DNA from: Mauremys mutica
Taxonomy: Eukaryota; Chordata; Testudines; Geoemydidae
NCBI RefSeq assembly: GCF_020497125.1
Contig: NC_059079.1
Coordinates: 46,573,114 to 46,637,113, forward strand
Direction: 5' to 3'
Length of the DNA stretch: 64,000 nt
Position 1 is the stretch's first letter, and each line of letters starts with the position of its first letter. The notes under the pieces are model-generated. The model had not been told where the DNA came from. It did not search any database and was given only the letters and a program-made list of their open reading frames with translations. The translations under genes were made by a program, and so were the position numbers. Positions 9,682 through 20,448 of this stretch are shown here, in pieces.

Positions 9682-9698
9682 CGACTCGCTACACTATC

Positions 9699-10195
9699 CA
9701 TGAGGAATTGTCTGAGCCAAAACTCCATTTCTGAAGAGGTCAGGCAGGCAAGGATCTGCAGATACGGTATCTGGAAGGGATGTGGAGGCAGCATAAACAA
9801 GAATCATGATTGTCTGTTACAGGGAAGGGCTTCTGGAAATCCACACAATTCAAAGACCAAGATCCTTGGCATGTTCTCCCTGCCACTGGTTGCAGGAGGT
9901 AGGTGGTTCCTAAATGAGGGAACTGACCTGAGCCATGCTAAAAACTAGCTATTTCCAACTAATTTTGTAATCTATTTACAGAATAGCTGAAGAAGCACAA
10001 TGCTCCTGGTGCTCCATCTGAAACTACAAGCTTTGAGAAGGAACTGAAATAGTGGGGTCCAGCAGCCCCATATATACCTTGAGTGTGGAGCATGAGGCAG
10101 CTGGTGCACATACATGGACACTGCTATGGAAAAATTCTCCCATCATGGGTGCATGTGCAACCTGAAATGCACTATATATAGGGATAAAACTTTTG
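9699..10195 (-). promoter_or_regulatory. DIRS-like element 5' non-coding/promoter region
   Basis: On the minus strand this stretch has a TATA box (GGTATATATGGGG, TATATA at 10076-10070) followed by a CAGTTCCTTCTC motif about 30 bases downstream, an arrangement I associate with the 5' end of turtle DIRS elements. Upstream is a second AT-rich stretch at 10172-10177. It flanks the insertion at 7936-9693; the 5-bp duplication CTATC shows the two sides were once joined. Confidence 0.5.
10070..10076 (-). promoter_or_regulatory. TATA box of the DIRS-like element
   Basis: The minus-strand sequence GGTATATATGGGG has TATA core at this position, with a pyrimidine-rich CAGTTCCTTCTC about 30 bases downstream as a plausible initiator. 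Prediction from sequence only. Confidence 0.4.
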
Positions 10196-10330
10196 AAGAA
10201 GAATCAATGTTAAGAAACATCTATAAATCATCACAATACACAGACACAAAGTACATTTGTAAGACTGTCTTCCAGAAGCTTTTCCCCTGACATCAACTGG
10301 CTTTGGGAAGGGAAAGAAAGCAAATCTACA

Positions 10331-10990
10331 TGAATCATAGACTTTAAGGTCAGAAGGGACCATTATGATCATCTAATGTGATCTGCACAACGCAGGCTAC
10401 AAAATCTCACCCACCCATTCCTGTATCAAACCTGTGTCTGAACCACTCAAGTCCTCAAATCATGGTTTAAAGACTTCAAGGTGCAGACAATCTTTGAGCA
10501 AGTGACCAATGCCCCACACTGCAGAGGAAGGCAAAAACCTCCCAGGGCCTCTGCCAATCTGCCCTGGAGGAAAATTCCTTCCTGACCCCAAATATGGTGA
10601 TCAGCTAAACCCTGAGCATGTGGGCAAGACTCACCAGCCAGACATCCAGGAAATAATTCTCTGTAGTAACTCAGATCCCACGCCATCTAACATCCCATCA
10701 TAAGCCATTGGGCATATTTACCACTAATAGTCAAATACCAATCTCATTATACCATCCCCTCCATAAGCTTATCAAGTTTAGTCTTGAAGCCAGATATGTC
10801 TTTTGCCCCCACTACTCTCCTTGGAATGCTCTTCCAGAACTTCACTCCTCTGATGATTAGAAACCTTCATCTAATTTCAAGTCTAAACTTCCTGATGGCC
10901 AGTTTATATCCATGGAGGGAACTCACATTGAATTTTTGCCTGAGAGCTCATCTGAATATTGTTATATCCCTGCTGAGATGTGTAGGATCC
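10331..10990 (-). mobile_element. CR1 LINE 3' fragment
   Basis: The minus strand ends with GGTCCCTTCTGACCTTAAAG followed by TCTATGATTCA, the characteristic CR1 3' terminus with its short tail repeat. Upstream sequence (CCAGAACTTCACTCC, GAAACCTTCATCTAATTTC on the plus strand) fits the 3' end of a CR1 subfamily. The copy is 5'-truncated with no intact frame. The upper boundary is approximate. Confidence 0.8.
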
Positions 10991-13069
10991 CAAAAGACTG
11001 AATATTTTGGAAGGAGAAAGGAAGGTTTTAGCAGCTGAAGAACTATAGTTGGATCACTTGTTCATAGTGCCAAAGTAGGAAGGGTTTGAGATTCTACCAT
11101 TTGTGTTTCAAGAGCAGGAAAGTTGGTTGTCGAAAGCAGGTTGCGGAAAGGAATTAATTATACAGGCAGGGTTCCCGTGTGCAAATTGCAGGTAAGGCAT
11201 TTTGTCATCCTCTCCCCATTCCCACCCCCACCCCTCCGCTATTCCCCCAAAAATACAATGTAGTATCTGATATGGTTGCTCATTACCCTCAATGAAATTT
11301 GGCCCTGTTATTGGCAGCAGGTATTTTTGCCATCATCATGGGTAGATGAAGGCCATGTGTATTCTGAGCCTAAATCATCTAATCTAACTGTAATACAGGG
11401 AACTTTAAAATACTAAGAGCTGTGTGCTTTGCTGGAGCATTATCATCTTTTTTTTTTTATATAGTCACTAGCTGTGCAATGTCTGTTTAATGTAAAGCAC
11501 TAGGAACCATCATGAAAATCTGTATAAACTAACCCCATAGGAATTCAAGCATTAGAAGAGCCTGATCAGCAATTTCAGCACCTCTAGAGAGACTTGCTTC
11601 TTCATTTTCAAGCACAGTAGTTTATATTATTCATTTTACACTTTCTCCCCCAACCACCACCATATGGAGTATCCCATATCATCTCATCCATGCACAGGGT
11701 ACTAGAGATGACTTCTCACTCATTTCCCAGCAGCAATGATGATCAATTTGGTTGACCCAACTCCAACTACCATATATATATATATATATATTTGTCATAA
11801 ATATCCTGTGCTTTTCAGCTCTGCAGATTTTGCTGTTCTCAGAAAAAAAATGTGATCCATCATTCAACAGCAACCCTTAATCTATGGTTGAAGTTAAACA
11901 CATAGAACAAATATATTTAACGGCTTGTCAAGAGCTAACTGTGGCATGGCATTGTCTAACTAGCACTGTCATTTCTTAAAGCAGCAGAGTGGTTGTTCCA
12001 AAATTATCTTAGAGGCAAAACTTACTTAAGCGGTGGGAGACAAAGTTTCATATTTAAGGTATCAATTGCAACTCCTAGGCATATACTTCCTTAAAGGTTT
12101 GGGCAGAAAGGTGCACTGCTCTGCAAAGCTCTTACAGGTAGCGTGTCTAGGAGAGGCACAGGACTTATTTCAGGACTTCATCTGTTATGATTAGGAAAGA
12201 TGAATATTACCCTTTCCTTTCCCTCTCCTCCTCTCCACAGACACAGAAATTGTGCTCTAGGCTCATTTACGGCTCCACCCTCCCTCTCTTCCCCAGGACT
12301 CTGAGCTCACAAAGGGCCAAACATAAACCCAATCCTTGCCCTCTAACAGAGACACAACAGCATGGTCTCCTTGTGCCTTTTCTTACCCCGTGTGAGAAAA
12401 TGGGTTATTCTGAGAATTAAGTGTTTCCACAGTATTTAAGAATGTCAAATCAGGCACAATCTGATTCTAAAAAATCAATGTATAAAGAGATTAGCCAAGT
12501 GATTTTAGGCCCAGTCTAACAAATTTATGAATAATTCAGCCATATGTTATAGCCTGTCATGTTGTTTTCTCTACCCCCTTTTGCAGCAGGAAAGGTAAGT
12601 TCTTGCTGCATGTGATTGTGACAGTGTCCTTGGTATGAAACAAATAAAAAAAAGTCAGTGAAGATCATTTCACAAGAGGAAGACTTGTGGATAGCATAAA
12701 ATAAGCCAGAGCATCTTATTAACATTCATAAAGATCCAATAAGTAAGTTAATCACATGTATAACTAATGCAGCCTGGCACAAAACCATGGGAGATATATG
12801 AGTTTGAGGACAGGGTTATTTACTAATAGTCCCTAAATGATACATTTCTGTGGCTAAGTACAATACCACACACAGAGGCTTCAATGTAAGAAGCTCCCAA
12901 GTTCAAAGGTAACTTGTATCTTTGGTACTTGTGTATGTAATTTAAAAACAAAAACAACATAGATTAGCATGTACAGTTAGTTACACATTAGGAGGCACAG
13001 ATTTGTCTAGTGCAGCAAGTTAGCGCCTGAACTAGAGTCAAGAACTCTAGAAGACTGGTTCTGGATGTT
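10991..13069. other. No recognised feature
   Basis: AT-rich sequence with scattered stops in all frames. Apart from the TA tract near 11780 I see no coding pattern, transposon terminus or RNA gene. Confidence 0.5.
11772..11790. repeat. (TA)n microsatellite
   Basis: Uninterrupted TA dinucleotides of about 19 bases. Confidence 0.9.
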
Positions 13070-13153
13070 CCAAGGATTCATTCTGTGGCCTTGGAGATAA
13101 CCCACTTGTACCCAAGGATTCATTCTGTGGCCTTGGAGATAACCCACTTGTAC
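13070..13153. repeat. Perfect 42-bp tandem duplication
   Basis: Two identical, directly adjacent 42-base units (13070-13111 and 13112-13153), each starting CCAAGGATTCATTCTG. No mismatch between the copies, so the duplication is recent. Confidence 0.95.
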
Positions 13154-14084
13154 CTTCATTTTGAAGATTAAAGTTTCGATGGTATTTTGAAAATGCAAAG
13201 TGTTAAGGATATTTGTGAATCAGTAGATTCTCACTCAAGAACTTTGGCAGACCAATGTGACTTTATCTTCTGGCTAAGCCCCAAATCCCACAATGGCAAA
13301 TGTTACCATTGCTTCGTGGGCCAAGATAACCTGACTACCACAAAAGTTGTGTGTGGCAGTGTGTGTGTGGGAGGAAAGAAGTCAGAAAGAATATAGGGGT
13401 ACTTATAGAAAGGATATTTTTATTATCATCTACACCCAAAGTCTTCAGCCCCATAAATTCTCTTACCTCTGAAGCAAATCCAAAATTTCCTAGACAAGCA
13501 GGTCCCAACTTGTGCCCAACTCTCCCCAAATGTAGTAACTCATTCCCACCCACAACCAGGTGATTATCTCTCTTCTTGCCTCTTTCTGGAACTGTTCCTT
13601 CCTTTCACATTCCTTCATCATTGCAGTATTCTTGGGTGTTGGCTCTCCCTTCTCTCTGCCCTTGGAATGAGCTGGATCTGGTTTATAGAGACCTCAGACC
13701 CCTCCTACTCCCTAACTGCTTCTGAGAGGACTGATAAATTGGAGTCCGCTGCCTTTTCCTCCCCTTCCCACTATTACAGTTCACAGTCACAACATATATG
13801 GGACACTGTAACAGAAATGTAATTTCAACAAGTGAGACACAAAATGGTTGTGCACTAGAATAATATTTTCTGGTAGATTAGCACTTGTTTTTAACTATGT
13901 ATTTTTAAAAGTTGCATTCATAGATTACCTAACACATAGGCTTGTGAAAATAATAGGGCACAAATCATAGTTCTACAAATACAAACAGGAATTTGATTGA
14001 TTAAGACCAAAGAATATTTTGAAATCTTATATCTTCAAAAGGCAGTAATGTGTTTTATTAATGATAGTTAATATTTTATCAACC
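13154..14084. other. No recognised feature
   Basis: Mixed-composition sequence with a short GT-rich patch near 13350-13370. No open frame, terminus or RNA gene that I recognise. Confidence 0.5.
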
Positions 14085-14092
14085 CCCTATAG

Positions 14093-14395
14093 CCGGGGTC
14101 AGCAACCTTTCAGAAGTAGTGTGCCAAATCTTCATTTATTCACTCTAATTTAAGGTTTTGTGTGCCAGTAATACATTTTAATGTTTTAGAAGGTCTCTTT
14201 CTATAAGTCTATAATATATAACTAAACTATTGTTGTATGTAAAGCAAATAAGGTTTTTAAAATGTTTAAGAAGCTTCATTTAAAATTAAATTAAAATGCA
14301 GAGCCCCGCAGAGCAGTGGCCAGGCAGTGTGAGTGCCACTGAAAATCAGCTTGCGTGCCGCCTTTGGCACCAGTGCCATAGGTTGCCTACCCCTG
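14093..14395. mobile_element. Non-autonomous hAT element, about 300 bp
   Basis: Ends are CCGGGGTCAGCAACC and GGTTGCCTACCCCTG, an imperfect inverted pair. Flanking 8-mers CCCTATAG (14085-14092) and CCCTATGG (14396-14403) match at 7 of 8. The interior is AT-rich (TAAGTCTATAATATATAACT). A second copy lies at 40275-40585. Confidence 0.85.
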
Positions 14396-14506
14396 CCCTA
14401 TGGCATGGATTGTTTCCCCATTTTGCCAGTTCAAGGACTGATACAAGAGGATCTCTATCCAGGGATAATTGGAAAGTGAACCATATTGAAGGACAGCTTC
14501 TCATTA

Positions 14507-14891
14507 AGGGCTTATCTTCACTGCAAAGTTAGTCAACACAACTACACTAAAACTCAAGTGATGGTGCTTTTAACTCAAGTTAGTTGGGCCTATCAGGGGC
14601 TATAGATGAAAACTCAAGGGAGCACAATTTATCTTATCTCTGTAGAGTGAACATAGGCTACCACCACACTACAGGTTCTCCAATGGTTTTCTCACAAATT
14701 TTCCTCATGTGCCCAGAAAGGACAGCCATAGCTCTTGTAATTAAGTGGGAAAGAAATACAATGGAACCATTTATTGCAGCACTGAGAACAAAGGGAAACT
14801 AGGTTAGTTGAACAAAGGGTAGCTAAACCAACTGGAAAGGAGTAACTGAAGCACTGGTAATCAAATTAACTCTGCAATGAAGACATTGCCT
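14507..14891. mobile_element. TIR element (MITE), about 385 bp
   Basis: The left AGGGCTTATCTTCACTGCA and the reverse complement of the right end (AGGCAATGTCTTCATTGCA) align at about 19 of 25 positions overall. TA, or possibly TTA, flanks both ends (14504-14506 and 14891-14893), which suggests Tc1/mariner or Harbinger type; the superfamily is not settled. No coding capacity. Confidence 0.6.
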
Positions 14892-14895
14892 TACA

Positions 14896-16432
14896 CTCAC
14901 ATTAAGGCCCTTTCAGCAGAGCACTGTAAAGGGGTCTTTATGCAAATGAGAATCAGATCCAATGTATTTTAAGTCATTTTATAGTTTTTAAATCATCAGG
15001 TGATTTAGGACTTGATATCATTTTTTGACAGTACTACTCATGAACCAGTCTCCCTCTTCCTATGTGCCAAGCATCAGTTCTTCTCTCTCTTATCTGTCAC
15101 CTAGGGTTCCCTCACTCACGCTCCAGAACTCTGCTTCAGCTCTAGTGTCTCAATATTAGAATTGTCTGGAAAACAGAATTTGCACCCCATGAGAAATTCC
15201 AATTTTGGGGGGGGCTTTTTATCCCTATCTAGGGGCAAAGAGTCACTATAATCAGATATTTTAAAAATATATATATTTGAAAACAAAGTGAAAAACATTT
15301 TTGATCAAGAATTTTCTTGTCAAATTTCAATTTTTTTAGGAAAAAAATTCAGTAAGCCAGCTCTACTCAAGCATTTGTACACTACTTGTTAACCCAATTC
15401 TAAAACGCAATGAACATTCAGCTCTTGGGGGAAGTCAATGCTGATGAAGAATTCACAGGGTCCACATTTCAAGGTGGGAGAGGCAAAGAATCTTCTCTTA
15501 TGTTCTGTCTGAAAAAGATGCAGAGACACCTCTAGCTGTAGGGCAGCTGTTATTCAAATATCCTTGTTAAACTTTGAATTATAATACAACCCACCTTGTC
15601 ATAGCAGAAAGAGTAATCCTTGGTTAATTAGGGAAACTGCCATTAGCACGACTTCACTTCGTTGCAGTGAGATGGGAAGTTATATTAAAAAGAATATTTT
15701 TTTCCTAGATGCAGAGAAAATGAAACAGGTTTGGAGAACCAGTTTGACAAAAAAATTCCCAGATGTCTAAAAAGTACTGAAGTGTAAAAAATGCTAATAT
15801 GTACCCTGAACAAACAATATCATCATCATACTCCGTGCTGAAATCCACAGGTACCTGAGGGGATATCTGTCTAAAAGCTTCATAAATACTTACCAAAAAA
15901 AAAAAGGGGGGGGGACTTACATATGCATTCCCCAGCTAACAACAGGCTGCACTATAGTGACTTTTCATTTTAAATTTCAAAGAGCTCTGTGTTGAACAAC
16001 CTCACTGGATACATTTCAAATGCATTTTTGAGAGAGGCTGGGTATGTATTTAAACTTATAAAAAAACTGAATGCAGTGATTCAGACCACAGAATACATCT
16101 AAATAACAAAGATAAGAATCATTCCAGACTTGGATAAGATTTAAAAAAAAAAAAAAAGAGACTTCAGAGAAGCCACTTGAAGAGGAATAGGATGTCTGGC
16201 CACAAGATATGCAAAACATTTTTCTTGTTAAGACCACTGGTTGTTAAATTATGAATCCCTTGATAAATTTGGTACTACCTGACATGCTATTATGCTGTAA
16301 AAAATAATTTTTTTCCTGGAATGTCATGATATCATCACAATGTAACAAGTTTGTTGATTAGCTCACACTGAAGTTTAGACTTAGATCACTTCAAATCAAG
16401 AGATCTGGTGTCTCTGCTGATAATATACTAAG
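14896..16432. other. No recognised gene; A/G and poly-A tracts
   Basis: AT-rich sequence. An A-run followed directly by a G-run occurs at 15895-15914 and a poly-A tract at 16143-16157. Nothing else stands out. Confidence 0.5.
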
Positions 16433-17379
16433 GGCATGTATACACTGGCAGAGTTACAGCACCCGGAGTAATAGTGCTGCTCAGAGAGTGCGAAGGGAAA
16501 CTGCGGTTGTGTGTTCACACTATCAGCTGCCTGCAAATAGCGTGTTCACACTTGCGGCAGTATTCAGAGCGGTGCACTCTGGGGAGCTATTCCACAGAGT
16601 ATTTCTTCCTCTTCTGGTGCTAAGCGTTATGGGAAGATGGAGAGGGTTGTGGGGCATCCTGGGTCCTGTCCCATTGCCCTGTGATGCATTGCTTCGCATC
16701 CCAGAAATCCCTGTGCTTCAGTCTGCATTTGGAGCCATCTTTCAACTGTTTGTGTACTGCACGCCCTGTCTCTTCGGGCTGCAGGAATGGATCCTGAACT
16801 GTTGACCGTTATGCTGCTTGCTCTGACCAACATATCAAGAGTGGCAGTGGAGTTATTTTTTAAACTACAAAGGCAAGAGGAGTGCAACATTGATCTCACC
16901 ACGTGTACTAGCTATGACACAAGATTGCTTGTGGTATTCACAGAGGTGCTGACCACACGGAATGCTGCTTTTGGACTTGGGAAACAAGCACTGAGTGGTG
17001 GGATCACATCGTGATGCACGTCTGGGATGATGAGCAGTGGCAGCAGAACTTTCCGATGAGGAAAGCCACATTAATGGGACTGTGTGATGAGCTCTCCCCA
17101 GCCCTGTGGCACCAGAACATGAGAATGAGAGCTGCCCTGCTGTTGGAGAAGCACGTGGTGATTGCACTGTGGAAGCTGGCTACTCCAGACTGCTATTGAT
17201 TGATCGCTGACCAGTTCGGAGTAGGAAATTCGACTGTTGGACTCGTGTTGACCAAAGCATGCAGAGCCATTAATCACATCCTATTCTGAAAGACCATGAC
17301 TCTGGACACGTGTGTGACATTGTGGATGGCTTTGCACAAATGGGCTTCCCTAACTTCAGAGGGGCAGTAGATGACACAC
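16433..17379 (+). pseudogene. Harbinger (PIF/HARBI1-like) transposase fossil
   Basis: A Harbinger-like terminus GGGCATGTATACACTGGCAG starts near 16433. Coding similarity begins near 17020: WQQNF.MRKATLMGLCDEL, then EKHVVIALWKLATPDCY, then LIADQFGVGNSTVGLVL (helix-turn-helix region), then CDIVDGFAQMGFPNF and GAVDDT, where the family has GA(I/V)DGTH around the first catalytic Asp. Frames shift twice and a stop replaces a codon after CY. The copy breaks at 17380, right after the first-Asp motif, where an LTR begins; the rest of the DDE domain is absent. In life these transposases cut and paste with 3-bp target duplications. Confidence 0.85.
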
Positions 17380-18025
17380 TGTCATGGACTCACAGATCGT
17401 GCCCACTCTTGGCCCTGTGCGGTCGGGGGGGTGTGAGACAGCCCTTCTTGGGGGTCCACTCTCTCTCAGGGTCAGGCCCCTCCACCTCCTGGATTCTCAC
17501 CTCTCTGAGCCTTAGCACACCTGTTTCTCACTGTGGGCCCTCTCAGGGAGTCCACACACTCTGGACCCCCCAGGCCTCCTCACCCCCGAAGGGGTTGATG
17601 CAACCCTGTTCTCTAGACCGGAGCGACTCTCAGCCAGCATAAAACAGGAGGGTTTATTGAGAGTTGGACACAGCACAGGAAACTCTCAGGGCCTTAGGCC
17701 TGGCCTCCTTCAGCACAGCATATCCCAGTCCCCCTGCATCCAGGTGGGCTCTGCCTGCTTCCCCTCTCCAGCCCAGAGCCTCCCTGCTTCCCAGCTGGGC
17801 CTCCAATATCACTGGCCCCAAGCCCCGCCTCTGTCCATTGTCTTCTCTCCAGGTAAACAGGATAGCCTGGGTCTCCTCTCCTCTCAGCCCTCCTCTGGCC
17901 GGAACCGGCTGGTCAGGTCACCGGGGTCCTCTCTTCGCAGCTCATTGTCCTCCCACTGGCCAGAACTGGCTGTTCTGTACATATCCTTTCAAATTTTAAA
18001 CAAGTTCACTTTGAATGTATTTACA
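17380..18025 (-). mobile_element. LTR inserted in the Harbinger fossil, minus orientation
   Basis: The boundary with Harbinger sequence is sharp at TGTCATGGACT (17380). The block is C-rich and contains GACTCTCAGCCAG and then GGTTTATT; on the minus strand this is AATAAA (17658-17653), a poly(A) signal. The same arrangement occurs at 37557-37591, so the two are related LTRs. The right boundary is uncertain; a TG-type end at about 18025 (TTTACA on the plus strand) lacks a convincing target duplication. Confidence 0.6.
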
Positions 18026-20148
18026 CACCTTGCATGTTCACATTAAGAAAAAATGATGCCCTATGCATGTATTTGATGAAGGAGTTTATGGAATAGTGTT
18101 TCCTATAGAAAAAAGAGGATATGTAAATCTGTAGTGCAAACCAACCAGGGCCAGAAGGAGGAGACATCCTGGGCTCAAACATTATGCTCACAAACTTCTC
18201 AATCAACATGAAGCAGTTCATGGCACCACATGGCTCTACAAGCAGCATTAAAATGCATTGAGCTGCATGACCCACCTTAGCTGCAAGTTTGGCAGCAGTG
18301 TTTCAAATGGGACTGCATCTCCGGAATGGGATGGATCACCATGAGTAACAGTATAACACCAGTGTTCCTCATTAGCTACATGCTTGATTCCACACATAAG
18401 TCAAATGTTGGTTAAGATATTTAAAGACCTAAATAATATACCAGGCTACATGAGATCCACTCCTGCTAAAATGATCTTGTTTCTAGCCCTGGAATACTTT
18501 CCAAAAGTAATTGAGGGCCCATATCTACAGAACTTGTACCCAAAAGCAGCCCACCAGAGCTCTGATTTGGTAATCAGGTATAATATTAGGTGATCAGTCA
18601 TAAGGCTTTTAATTAAGGTCAGGGTTTAAAACTTTAGACACAGATATGTGGCAGTAATTCTGCTGATTTATTTATATGGGTAAGTCATACTACTTGTTAT
18701 GTGTTTGTTTTATTAGATAATTCTCGCCCCACCATAGACAGAATCTCCTGTAAGAGGCTACATTCAGACCAAGACCATAGATTTAAAGAATGCTCTATCA
18801 TAATACTAATTACTTGAACTATGTAATCCTCTCCATCAATGTTATCTTCAGTTAGGCATAACTGAACAAAACCAAAAAGATAAGTCTTCAAGAAAAATAG
18901 ACCTAGAAGTGTCTTGAGTTCTCATATCTGAGCTTGGCCAGGAGAACACACCACTTCGATCTAAAATAGTGTCACACAGTACGATTCTCTCCACCAGCCC
19001 TTTCCTCTGCCACCCTTGTCATTGCATGTGAACCCTTGCCTTAGCTCACTACACACACAGAAATAATTTCTATTTATATGAACGGCATCCTACATTTCTG
19101 CTGGCAGGGGCACCCATGTCTCAGTTTTCCCCCACTGGTCTACAGACTCTGCTGCTGGAATGCCTTAATCCTGTAGGAAAACAAAACCTTTGGAGTACAC
19201 AACAGGCCAAATGGAAATATCTTCTCACATTGGATCCATAAACAGTCCTTTTCTCTTTGACTACAAGGTTCCCACTCTTCCAAGAGGGACCACTGAGATG
19301 CAGTGGCCATCTGCTTCAAACATCCATTTCATTTTTCTCCTCATGTTTTTTTTTAAGACAAGGTCAATTAAACCAAATAAAGGCAAAACAATAGGCTTTG
19401 CTGCATATCTTGACTAAGCAGTACTTCCCCCACACTGGGATTGCAGTAGAGACTCCTATACGACATTCAGACTTATGTTGCCACCCAGAAAAGGAAACTG
19501 CTCACACCTGTTGTCTCTCCAAACTAGAAAGAGAAGAAACATGACAATTGCTGCTCCTCCCTAAGCAAAAGCCAAAGCTGTTTAATTCTGGCTCACTTGC
19601 CTTCTGAGCCCAGATGTCAACTCTTTCTTTAATTTACTAACATAGCAGGTCCTCCATCTATCTCTCTTTGTAGCCTGATCCAATATGGGGTATGGTCACC
19701 CCCAATACACTCTCTTTCTCAATAAAATAAGACTGCAGCACAGTGACCACCTTCTGAATATTGTCTTAAGCATCCATTTGCTTTCTTGCCTTTTAAACTG
19801 AGCATATTTTGATTTTAACCCCCGCCCCCGGAGAAGCTAGTTAGGTAGCTCAGTGGTTCTACACCAACTTACAACAGAAAAAAACAAGTTTCAGTAGCCC
19901 TCCCATCCAGCCATGAAGAAAAGAGTGGTCTCAACTCATGATTGAGAACCCATAGTTTTATACCACTCATCACTATATCACATTCACAGAGACAGAAATA
20001 AGAACTCACATTTCAGAAAAGATTCATCAGATAAAAAGTGTTTCTTTCTCCTTGTATGTTTATCAGATTCTGTGGGATCTTGGAGTGGTGCTCTGTTCTG
20101 TAGAGACTTTAGTCTGTATCCACAAAGGGACTTAGGTGTTGTGATGAT
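18026..20148. other. No recognised feature
   Basis: A minus-strand open stretch at 18275-18021 was examined and not recognised. The rest has no open frame or terminus I can support. Confidence 0.4.
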
Positions 20149-20226
20149 GACAGCTGGTGTAAACTGCCACAGCTCCATTAACTTTAGTTGATCCATGCTA
20201 ATTTATAGCAGCTGAAGATTTGTCCA
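20149..20226. repeat. Ancient hairpin-type repeat
   Basis: CAGCTGGTGTAAACTGCCACAG at the left pairs imperfectly with CTAATTTATAGCAGCTGAAG at the right, around a CCATTAACTTTAGTTGATCC centre. The layout matches 31011-31091. Likely one old amniote repeat family. Confidence 0.45.
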
Positions 20227-20448
20227 GGATCTGTCTTTAAAGGCAAAACCTGATAACATCACTGCTCTGGTTCAAAAGTATCCTTTAGTCACACATCTCT
20301 ACCCCAAATAAAGTAACAATACAATCTACCACTCAGATCTAGCATTAAGTCCATCTCTCATCTGCTGAAAACAAAAACTTGTAGACACAGACAAGAAACT
20401 CTTCCCATCATCTGTAAAGCTATTTACTGTAAGCTAAAGGCTGTAGAT

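Larger units (their letters stand above)
7936..9693. mobile_element. 1.76-kb TG...CA element with 5-bp target duplication, tandem arrays and Pro/Glu-rich frame
   Basis: The unit starts TGTAAGTGGG and ends CTCGCTACA, flanked by the perfect 5-bp duplication CTATC (7931-7935 and 9694-9698), as for an LTR. The neighbouring sequence on both sides is DIRS-like. A 20-plus-base direct repeat (GAGCCACACCGACTCGCT core) occurs near both ends, at 7979-7998 and 9673-9690. About 900 bp of tandem repeats fill 8040-8950, and the remainder carries a long minus-strand open frame. I cannot name the family. It may be a solo LTR of unusual content or a small retroelement with short terminal direct repeats. Confidence 0.65.
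1..10195 (-). mobile_element. DIRS-like retrotransposon, degenerate and interrupted by insertions
   Basis: Read on the minus strand, the pieces come in the order expected for a DIRS element: a 5' non-coding region with TATA box (about 10195-9699), gag-like sequence (about 7930-6480), the gag tail (about 1910-1600), reverse transcriptase (about 1330-917) and RNase H (about 480-140). The tyrosine recombinase expected downstream would lie beyond base 1. All coding parts carry stops and frameshifts, so the copy is dead. Between the pieces lie later insertions: a solo LTR, two hAT elements, an inverted-repeat element and a tandem-repeat element with its own target duplication. DIRS is preferred over Ty3/gypsy because of the RT and RNase H motif pattern. 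The exact 5' end is uncertain by tens of bases. Confidence 0.75.

Noticed and set aside
17310..18046. Plus-strand frames of 110-129 codons
   Set aside because: They run out of the Harbinger fossil into C-rich LTR sequence; composition explains the lack of stops.
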